Positions 57,606 to 64,000 of a stretch of 64,000 nucleotides of DNA are shown piece by piece. How positions within the stretch are numbered: the stretch's first letter is position 1; every line of letters starts with the position of its first letter. Source of the stretch: Dechloromonas hortensis (GTDB lineage: Bacteria > Pseudomonadota > Gammaproteobacteria > Burkholderiales > Rhodocyclaceae). The notes under the pieces are model-generated. The model was not told where the DNA came from. It made no database searches and saw only the letters and a list, made by a program, of their open reading frames with translations. The DNA is taken from assembly GCF_009469765.1 (NCBI RefSeq), contig NZ_SSSQ01000001.1, positions 1 to 64,000 of the forward strand, in the 5' to 3' direction. Both the position numbers and the translations under genes were made by a program.

Positions 57606-58394
57606 ATGTTGCGCTTAATCCTGATCGGCCTTGCCCTCCTCGCCCACCAGCTCCCCGCCTTCGCCCAGGAGAGCGCGCTTGACCGCATTGCCGCCGCCAA
57701 GACCGTCCGCGTCTGCATCTGGCCCGACTATTTCGGCATCAGCTATCGCGACCCGAAAACCCGGCAACTGTCCGGCATCGATATCGACATGGCCAAGGGC
57801 CTGGCCCGTGATCTCGGCGTCGGCCTCGAATTCATCGACAGCTCCTTTGCCCGGCTGATTGCCGACCTCACGGAAGACCGTTGCGACATCGCCATGTTCG
57901 CCATCGGCATCACGCCGCAGCGGGCCGAAAAACTGCGCTTCACCAAGCCCCACCTGGCCAGCGACATCTACGCCATCACCACCAAGAGCAACCGCCGCAT
58001 CCGCGCCTGGGACGACATCGACAAGGCCGGCAGCGTCGTCGCCGTGGCCAAGGGCACGCTGCACGAACCGGTGATGAAGGAAAAGCTGAAGAACGGCACG
58101 CTGAAAGTGCTCGATACGCCGCACGCCCGCGAGCAGGAAGTCGAATCCGGCCGGGCCGACGTTTTCATGACCGATTTCCCCTACAGCCAGCGCATGCTGA
58201 AGACAACCGACTGGGCGCGCCTGATCAAGCCGGACAGCACCTACCATATCACCCCCTACGCCTACGCCATGCGGCCGGGCGACGACCGCTGGCACGCCCG
58301 GGTCGAAGCCTTCGTCGCCACCGCCAAGCGCAATGGCGAACTGAAAGCGGCCGCCGAACGGCACGGCCTGTTGCCCATCCTCCGCCTCGACTGA
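57606..58394 (+). CDS. Periplasmic solute-binding protein, family 3, next to a sensor kinase
   Basis: The 262-residue protein has a signal peptide (MLRLILIGLALLAHQLPAFA) and a family 3 bacterial extracellular solute-binding fold, with KTVRVCIWPDYFGISYRDP at the start, LSGIDIDMAKGLARDLGV and CDIAMFAIGITPQRAEKLRFT. Such proteins usually bind amino acids. No permease or ATPase gene is adjacent; six bases downstream begins a large hybrid histidine kinase. It may therefore serve sensing rather than transport. Confidence 0.88.
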   Translation: MLRLILIGLALLAHQLPAFAQESALDRIAAAKTVRVCIWPDYFGISYRDPKTRQLSGIDIDMAKGLARDLGVGLEFIDSSFARLIADLTEDRCDIAMFAIGITPQRAEKLRFTKPHLASDIYAITTKSNRRIRAWDDIDKAGSVVAVAKGTLHEPVMKEKLKNGTLKVLDTPHAREQEVESGRADVFMTDFPYSQRMLKTTDWARLIKPDSTYHITPYAYAMRPGDDRWHARVEAFVATAKRNGELKAAAERHGLLPILRLD

Positions 58395-58400
58395 TCAGGC

Positions 58401-61400
58401 TTGACCAGCGTGAACAACGCCGGCGCCCGCTATTTCACCAAGCTGCTGATCGGCCTGCAGCTATTGCTGGTCATCTCGGTAGTGGCCGGCACCTTCTCGA
58501 ATGTCTACAGCCTGCGCCAGGAAACCCTGGCCCGTCACCTGCAGGAAGCGGAGGCCCAGGCCCGCGTCTTCGAAGACCAGCTAACGCAGACGCTGAACCT
58601 GGCCAGCCTGACGCTGCAGAGCCTGCCGGAAGCGATCGACCTACCGCAGCCGCGGCCGGAAAGGGCCAATGCCCAGCTCGAACTGATCCAGCGCCGCCTG
58701 CTCTTCCTCCGTTCGCTGTCGCTGGCCGAACTGGATGGACGCATCGTCGCCAGTTCCAACCCGGACAATATCGGCGCCATGGTCGCCACCGACGATTTCC
58801 AGCCGCGCCCGGAAGGCCTGCAGGCAGCAGGCTTCCTGCGGACCGGCTTGCCGTGGGCCGGCCGCGATTTTGCCGATGGCAAGCCGTCGACCGCAGGCAA
58901 CCCAATCCCGGCCGATGCCAGCAATTTTTTCCCGGCCCTGCGCGAAGAAATTTTCCACGGCCAGCGGCTGAAACTGCTGGCCAGCCTGAATCCCGACTAT
59001 TTCCTCAACCACTTCGCCCGCCATATCGACCCGGCGCTGACCGAGGTCGAAGTCATCTCCTACGACGGCACCCTGCTGCTCTCGTCGAACGACCGGCGCA
59101 GCATCGGCAGCCGCCACCTCGACGCGGCCAGCCTGAACCAGTTGCAGATCGAGGAAATCGGCACCCGCAATGCCAGCCATGAGAAAGGCGGCTACCTGCT
59201 GACCGCTTTTCGCGCCTCGCGCAGCTACCCGCTGCTGGTCCAGGTCCATGTCGACCGCGAAGTCGCCCTCGCCAAGTGGCAGGCGCAAACCTGGCGCACG
59301 CTGGGCGCCGTCGGCCTGGCCCTGCTCGCCCTGCTCCTCCTCACTTCGCTGCTGATTGCCCGGCTGCGCAAGGGGATGCTGGCCGAAGAGCAGATGCAGA
59401 AGGAACGCCAGCTCGCCGCTCAGGTTTTCGAACACAGCACCAATGGCATCCTGATCACCGATGCCGAACGCCGCATCCTGGCGGTCAACCCGCGCCTGGA
59501 GGCAGTTTCCGGTTATGCCGCCAGCCAGTTGATCGGCGCCAATCCGCGCATCTTTTCCTCCGGCCTGCACGATGCCGCCTTCTACCAGGCGATGTTCGGC
59601 GAACTGCAGGCGCACGACGTCTGGCGCGGCGAAATCGTCAATCGGCGGCAGGACGGCACGCCGATCGAGGAGTGGCTGACCATTTCCTCGGTGCGGGACG
59701 CGCAGGGACAACTGACCAACTACGTCGGCGTCTTCGAGGACATTTCCGACGAACGCCGCCGCGACAGCCTGATCCGCCGGCTGTCGCAGGCCGTCGAGCA
59801 GAGCCCGACCAGCATCGTCATCACCAATCTGCTGCCGGCCATCGAGTACGTCAATCCGCAATTCTTCCGCACCACCGGCTACACGGCGGAGGAAGTGATC
59901 GGCCAGAACCCGCGCATGCTGCAGTCCGGCCTGACGCCGAGCGCCACCTACGATGCGATGTGGCAGACGCTGGCCGGCGGCGAGGTCTGGGAAGGCGAAT
60001 TCGTCAATCAGCGCAAGGACGGTTCGGTCTATTACGAGCGGGCGGTGATCGCGCCGATCCGTGAGACCGACGACGAAATCACGCACTACGTCGCAGTCAA
60101 GCTCGACATTTCCGAACAGCGCCTGCAAGCCATCCGCCTGCAACGCCAGCTGGCCGCGCTGCGCGCCCTCAACGACATCGTCGCGACGACCGGTCTCGAA
60201 CCGCTGGAAACGATGCGCGCAGCGCTGCAGGTCGCCGTCGATCACCTGCACCTCGAATACGGCATCATCAGCCACATCAACCGCGAGGTTGGCGCCTACC
60301 GCATCGAAGTCCAGGTTTCGCCGCCGGGAACGCTTCGCGACAAGCAGCAGATCGAACTCGGCATCACCTATTGCAGCTCGACGCTGGAACACGACGGCGT
60401 CCTCGCCATCGCCAATGCCGCAACCAGCGACTACCAGCGCCACCCGTGCTTCCGCGAATTCCGGCTGGCCGCCTACCTGGGCGCGCCGATCCAGGTCAAT
60501 GGCGAGGTCTACGGCACCATCAGCTTCTCGTCGGCGACCGGCCGCGACCACGATTTCGACCCCTCCGACATCGAGTTCATCCGCATGCTCGCCCGCTGGG
60601 CCGGCGCCTTCCTCGAACGCCTGCACGCCCAGGAGCAACTGGAGCAGGCGCGGCAGGCGGCCGAAGCGGCCAGCCTGGCGAAGAGCAGCTTCCTGGCCAA
60701 CATGAGCCATGAAATCCGGACGCCGATGAACGGCGTCATCGGGATGAGCGATTTGCTGCTCGGCAGCACATTGACCGCCGAACAGCGCGACTATGCGAAA
60801 ACCATCCGGCACAGCGCCGACAGCCTGCTCGGCCTGATCAACGATATCCTCGACTTTTCCAAGGTCGAAGCCGGCAAGCTGCAGCTTGAGGCGATCCCCT
60901 TTGCACCCGCCGAACTGCTCCATGACATCGTCGCCCTGCTCGCCCACCAGGCCGCCCTCAAGGAAATTGGCCTGAGCACCGCCAGCGCCCCCGGCGTACC
61001 GGCCCAACTGCTCGGCGATCCCGGCCGGCTGCGCCAGATCCTGCTCAACCTGGCCGGCAATGCCGTCAAATTCACCGAGACCGGCGGCGTCAAGATCACG
61101 ATGGCGAGCGAAGCAGCCGCCGGCCAGCCCGATCAGGTCTGGCTCGACTTCCGGATTGCCGACAGCGGCATCGGCATGAGCCGGGAAGTCGTCGACAACC
61201 TGTTCGCCCCCTTCTACCAGGGCGACGCCTCGACCACCCGCCGCTTCGGCGGCAGCGGCCTCGGCCTGTCGATCTGCCGGCGCCTGGTCGAACTGATGGG
61301 CGGCAGCATCGAGGTCGCATCGACGCCCGGGGTCGGCAGCGAATTCCGCCTCCGTCTGCCGTTCGGCGTCGTCACCGACCCCGCGCCGCTCGCCGCAGCC

Positions 61401-61814
61401 GCCCCCGCTCAGCCCCCGCTCGGCGAACTGCCGGCCGGCCTGCGCGTGCTGCTGGTCGAGGACAACGTGGTCAACCAGAAAGTGGCCGGCGCCCTGCTCA
61501 AAAAACTGGCCTGCCAGGTCAGTCTGGCGGTGAACGGTGCCGAAGCCCTGAAAATGCTCGCTGCCGACAGTTTCGACATCGTGCTGATGGATTGCCAGAT
61601 GCCGGTCATGGACGGCTTCGAGGCCACTCGCCGCCTGCGTGCCGGCGAAGCGGGCCCGGCCGCGGCGCAGCGGCCGGTGATCGCGATGACCGCCAACGCC
61701 ATGCAGGGCGACCGCGAAGAATGCCTGGCCGCCGGCATGGACGCCTACCTGGCCAAGCCGGTCAGCCGCCAGGAACTGGTCGACAGCCTGCGCCAGTGGT
61801 GTGGCGGGCGCTGA
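58401..61814 (+). CDS. Hybrid sensor histidine kinase (periplasmic sensor-PAS-PAS-GAF-HisKA-HATPase-REC)
   Basis: The 1137-residue protein has a first membrane helix at about residues 13-32 and a periplasmic sensor region of about 260 residues. A second helix at about 300-322 follows, then two PAS domains (about 342-460 and 460-575) and a GAF domain (about 590-740). The HisKA phospho-acceptor is His770 in [12 protein letters not shown]. The HATPase has [13 protein letters not shown] and ADSGIGMS. The C-terminal receiver has its aspartate at about residue 1064 in [11 protein letters not shown]. No DNA-binding output or Hpt domain follows, so a separate Hpt or regulator is needed. The start is a TTG; a GTG three codons later is equally possible. 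Confidence 0.93.
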   Translation: MTSVNNAGARYFTKLLIGLQLLLVISVVAGTFSNVYSLRQETLARHLQEAEAQARVFEDQLTQTLNLASLTLQSLPEAIDLPQPRPERANAQLELIQRRLLFLRSLSLAELDGRIVASSNPDNIGAMVATDDFQPRPEGLQAAGFLRTGLPWAGRDFADGKPSTAGNPIPADASNFFPALREEIFHGQRLKLLASLNPDYFLNHFARHIDPALTEVEVISYDGTLLLSSNDRRSIGSRHLDAASLNQLQIEEIGTRNASHEKGGYLLTAFRASRSYPLLVQVHVDREVALAKWQAQTWRTLGAVGLALLALLLLTSLLIARLRKGMLAEEQMQKERQLAAQVFEHSTNGILITDAERRILAVNPRLEAVSGYAASQLIGANPRIFSSGLHDAAFYQAMFGELQAHDVWRGEIVNRRQDGTPIEEWLTISSVRDAQGQLTNYVGVFEDISDERRRDSLIRRLSQAVEQSPTSIVITNLLPAIEYVNPQFFRTTGYTAEEVIGQNPRMLQSGLTPSATYDAMWQTLAGGEVWEGEFVNQRKDGSVYYERAVIAPIRETDDEITHYVAVKLDISEQRLQAIRLQRQLAALRALNDIVATTGLEPLETMRAALQVAVDHLHLEYGIISHINREVGAYRIEVQVSPPGTLRDKQQIELGITYCSSTLEHDGVLAIANAATSDYQRHPCFREFRLAAYLGAPIQVNGEVYGTISFSSATGRDHDFDPSDIEFIRMLARWAGAFLERLHAQEQLEQARQAAEAASLAKSSFLANMSHEIRTPMNGVIGMSDLLLGSTLTAEQRDYAKTIRHSADSLLGLINDILDFSKVEAGKLQLEAIPFAPAELLHDIVALLAHQAALKEIGLSTASAPGVPAQLLGDPGRLRQILLNLAGNAVKFTETGGVKITMASEAAAGQPDQVWLDFRIADSGIGMSREVVDNLFAPFYQGDASTTRRFGGSGLGLSICRRLVELMGGSIEVASTPGVGSEFRLRLPFGVVTDPAPLAAAAPAQPPLGELPAGLRVLLVEDNVVNQKVAGALLKKLACQVSLAVNGAEALKMLAADSFDIVLMDCQMPVMDGFEATRRLRAGEAGPAAAQRPVIAMTANAMQGDREECLAAGMDAYLAKPVSRQELVDSLRQWCGGR

Positions 61815-61830
61815 CTTTCAGCCGACAATC

Positions 61831-62958
61831 TCAGCCGGAAATCGCCTCGCGCGCGACTTTCTCGAAACTCGCCACGACGCCGGCCCAGTTGCGCGGCAGC
61901 ATGCTTTGCCGGGCCGCCTGCGACAGTTGCGCCAGGCGGGTGCGGTCGGCGAGCAAGGCCAGGGCCGCCGCGACATAGGCGCCTTCGTCACCCGGCGAGG
62001 CGACCGCCCCGTTCACCCCATGCTCGATCAACTCGGCCGCCGCAGCACTGCGGTAGGCTGCCACCGGCAAGCCGCTGGCCATCGCCTCGGCGACCACGTT
62101 GCCGTAGGTTTCGGTCAAACTGGGAAAGAGGAAGAGATCGGCGCTGGCATAGTGGGCGGCCAGATCCTCGCCGAGGCGCATGCCGGCGAAGTGATGCCCG
62201 GGATGATCCACCGCCAGTTGGCGGGCTGACGGCCCGTCGCCGACCCAGACCATGCGCGCCTCGGGATGGCGCAGGCTGATCGCGGCGAACGTCCGTTCGA
62301 CCAGCGCCAGGTTCTTTTCGGCGGCCAGCCGGCCGACATAGAGGCAGGCCAGGCCGCCCGGCGCGACGCCCCACTCGTTGCGCAGCATGGCATTGCGCCG
62401 CAAGGGATCGTACAGCTGCGTATCGACGCCGCGCCCGACGACGCGCACCCCGCTCAAGCCTTCGCCGGCCAGGTCGGCGGCCAATGCCGCGGTCGGCACC
62501 ATGGTCGCCCGCGTCCGCCGATGCAGCGTGCGCAGGTAGGCGGCGACCGCCGGCCGCATCCAGCCCAGGCCGTAATGCACGCTGTAGCGGTCGAAATTGG
62601 TATGGAAGCCGGAGGTCACCGGAATGCCCAGGCGGCGCGCCGTACTGACCGCCGACCAGCCGAGCGGGCCTTCGGTGACGACATGCACCAGATCCGGCCG
62701 CCGCGCCCGCCATTGCCGGGCCAGCCGACGCCCGGCCGGCAGGCCGAAGCGCAGGCCGGGGTAACCGGGCAGCGGCAGGCCGGGCAAGGCCAGTTCGTGC
62801 TCGCTGCCGCGATCGCTCTTGCCCTGGCTCGGCCGGACGACGCTGACCCGGTGCCCCAGCTCGCGCATGCCGTGCACCAGTCGGCCGACCGTCATCGCGA
62901 CACCATTGACCTCGGGCGGGAAGGTTTCGGTGACGAAGGCGATCTCGAGCGACATCAT
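61831..62958 (-). CDS. GT4-family glycosyltransferase
   Basis: The 375-residue GT-B enzyme starts IAFVTETFPPEVNGVAMTV, a pattern shared with sulfolipid and mannosyl-diacylglycerol synthases. The donor domain has YVGRLAAEKNL and the E-x7-E motif in ETYGNVVAEAMASGLPVAA. It likely transfers a sugar from a nucleotide donor to a lipid acceptor. Its start overlaps the end of dgkA by four bases, which also points to a lipid substrate. Confidence 0.87.
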   Translation of the reverse strand: MMSLEIAFVTETFPPEVNGVAMTVGRLVHGMRELGHRVSVVRPSQGKSDRGSEHELALPGLPLPGYPGLRFGLPAGRRLARQWRARRPDLVHVVTEGPLGWSAVSTARRLGIPVTSGFHTNFDRYSVHYGLGWMRPAVAAYLRTLHRRTRATMVPTAALAADLAGEGLSGVRVVGRGVDTQLYDPLRRNAMLRNEWGVAPGGLACLYVGRLAAEKNLALVERTFAAISLRHPEARMVWVGDGPSARQLAVDHPGHHFAGMRLGEDLAAHYASADLFLFPSLTETYGNVVAEAMASGLPVAAYRSAAAAELIEHGVNGAVASPGDEGAYVAAALALLADRTRLAQLSQAARQSMLPRNWAGVVASFEKVAREAISG

Positions 62959-63371
62959 GCCGCCTCCAGCAGCACGCAGGCCCAGACGGCGAGCACGGTG
63001 AGCAGCGAAACGAGCACCGCGGCGCTACCGATGTCCTTGGCACGCTTGGCCAGCCGGTGGTTTTCCAGGCTGACCCGGTCGACCACCGCCTCGATCGCCG
63101 AATTGAGCAGTTCGACGACCAGCACCAGCAGCACGCTGGCGATCATCAGGCCGCGCCCGAGCCAGGGCACCGGCAGCAGCAGCGCGGCCGGGATCAGCAG
63201 CACCGCCAGCCAGACCTCCTGGCGGAAGGCGTCTTCGCACAGGTAGGCGGCCTTGAGGCCGGCAATCGAGTAATTGAAGGCATTCCAGACCCGGCGCAGA
63301 CCGGTCTTGCCCTTGAACGGCGACTCCTGGCTCGGGTCGAGGCCCAGTTCGGGCGGCTTGGCTTCGTGCAT
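62955..63371 (-). CDS. dgkA: Diacylglycerol kinase
   Basis: The 138-residue integral membrane protein has a cytoplasmic start, an amphipathic segment (RVWNAFNYSIAGLKAAYLCEDAF) and three transmembrane helices. The catalytic signature ELLNSAIEAVVDRVSLENH precedes the KDIGSAAV segment. It phosphorylates diacylglycerol released during membrane-derived oligosaccharide or lipid turnover. It is co-translated with the GT4 glycosyltransferase. Confidence 0.93.
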   Translation of the reverse strand: MHEAKPPELGLDPSQESPFKGKTGLRRVWNAFNYSIAGLKAAYLCEDAFRQEVWLAVLLIPAALLLPVPWLGRGLMIASVLLVLVVELLNSAIEAVVDRVSLENHRLAKRAKDIGSAAVLVSLLTVLAVWACVLLEAA

Positions 63372-63472
63372 GACACCTCCATGAAAGCCCCGAGGCTAGC
63401 CGGCCAGCACTAAGCTTTGATGACAGGGAGCGTCAGGAAACTGTCACAATGCCGCGCTAAAATCGGCCGGTT

Positions 63473-64000
63473 ATGCTGATGAAAAGACTCCTCCCCGGCC
63501 TGGCCCTGCTGGCCAGCCTGCCTGGCGCCCACGCGGCGCGCCCGATGATCACCGACGATGCGCGGCTGACCGATCCCCAGGCCTGCCAGCTTGAAACCTG
63601 GGCGCACGGCCATCGCCAGCGCAACGAGCTGTGGGCCTTGCCGGCCTGCAACCCGGGTGGCAATTTCGAATTCACCCTCGGCGGTGCGCTGGCCCGCGCT
63701 CACGGCGAAGCCGACAGCGGTGCCGTGCTGGTCCAGGGCAAGACGCTGTTCCGCAAACTGGAAAGCAATGGCTTCGGCTTCGGCCTCGCCGCCGGCTATG
63801 CGACGCAGCCCGGCAACGGCCAGTCCGGCGCGCCCTACTTCTACTTTCCGGCCAGTCTTTCCCTGGCCGACGACCGCATTGTCGTGCACAGCAATCTCGG
63901 CGCCACTTATGACCGCGAAAGCCGCGGCACCCGCCTGACCTGGGGCCTGGGCAGCGAAATCCAGACCATCGAACGACTCTACGTGATCGCCGAAAGCTAC
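63473..64000 (+). CDS. Exported protein of unknown function, N-terminal part
   Basis: This frame of 176 codons runs off the right edge. It starts with a signal peptide (MKRLLPGLALLASLPGAHA after a possible extra MLM) and continues with ARPMITDDARLTDPQACQLE and alternating beta-strand-like segments (FGFGLAAGYATQPG, DDRIVVHSNLGATYD, TWGLGSEIQ). That pattern suggests an outer-membrane barrel or periplasmic beta protein. An ATG at 63479 is the better start by signal-peptide shape; no strong ribosome site is seen. It is divergent from dgkA. Confidence 0.75.
   Translation, partial: MLMKRLLPGLALLASLPGAHAARPMITDDARLTDPQACQLETWAHGHRQRNELWALPACNPGGNFEFTLGGALARAHGEADSGAVLVQGKTLFRKLESNGFGFGLAAGYATQPGNGQSGAPYFYFPASLSLADDRIVVHSNLGATYDRESRGTRLTWGLGSEIQTIERLYVIAESY

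Noticed and set aside
58641..61007. 788-codon open frame on the minus strand opposite the hybrid histidine kinase
   Set aside because: Composition is typical of antisense shadow in GC-rich genes; all domains of the kinase read correctly on the plus strand.

Overview
The window reads as a chromosomal segment of a GC-rich betaproteobacterium, most likely Rhodocyclaceae (Dechloromonas/Azonexus-like). This is inferred from the gene order, a PEP-CTERM surface protein, periplasmic nitrate reductase and high G/C third codon positions; no 16S gene is present to confirm it. Most of the DNA is housekeeping. There is no phage, insertion sequence, CRISPR array or genomic island.

Layout. 1-9.1 kb: the start of a GltI-type glutamate/aspartate binding protein behind a sigma-54-like promoter, a small membrane protein, a GNAT/HAD pair, a PEP-CTERM protein with its own sigma-54-like promoter, then rpe-gph-trpL-trpE on the minus strand. 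Here an 18-residue tryptophan leader peptide overlaps the gph stop codon. apaG, a methyltransferase and an AI-2E permease follow. 9.1-31.4 kb: argJ and secA, dciA on the opposite strand, and a 17.6-kb minus-strand division and cell-wall (dcw) cluster running mraZ-rsmH-ftsL-ftsI-murE-murF-mraY-murD-ftsW-murG-murC-ddl-ftsQ-ftsA-ftsZ-lpxC plus a small membrane protein. It is led by a sigma-70 promoter and a MraZ-box-like repeat. 31.4-32.1 kb: a gene-free stretch with a decayed GGDEF C-terminus.

32.1-42.2 kb: dsbC, a UbiH-type hydroxylase, a glycine-rich protein and HU; napDABC (periplasmic nitrate reductase) behind an FNR-like box; divergent ahpC-ahpF behind an OxyR-like site; an acyl-CoA thioesterase; and tRNA-Met with a stringent-type promoter. 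42.3-48.1 kb: miaB-phoH-ybeY-corC-lnt, then a lytic transglycosylase with a long leader. 48.4-51.3 kb: tetR with a rifampicin-phosphotransferase-like dikinase and a palindromic operator. 51.4-56.9 kb: glyQ-glyS-gmhB-plsC-metalloprotease-gloA. 56.9-64 kb: an FmdE-like protein, an orphan solute-binding protein beside a large hybrid histidine kinase, dgkA with a GT4 glycosyltransferase, and the start of an unknown exported protein.

The window is dominated by envelope biogenesis: peptidoglycan precursors, divisome, lipid A commitment, lipoprotein acylation, phospholipid and heptose synthesis. The least expected signals are small: the trp leader peptide coupled to gph, an 11-mer CTGCGGTCGAC present nine times in several reading frames and on both strands, paired sigma-54 elements, and the TetR/dikinase module.
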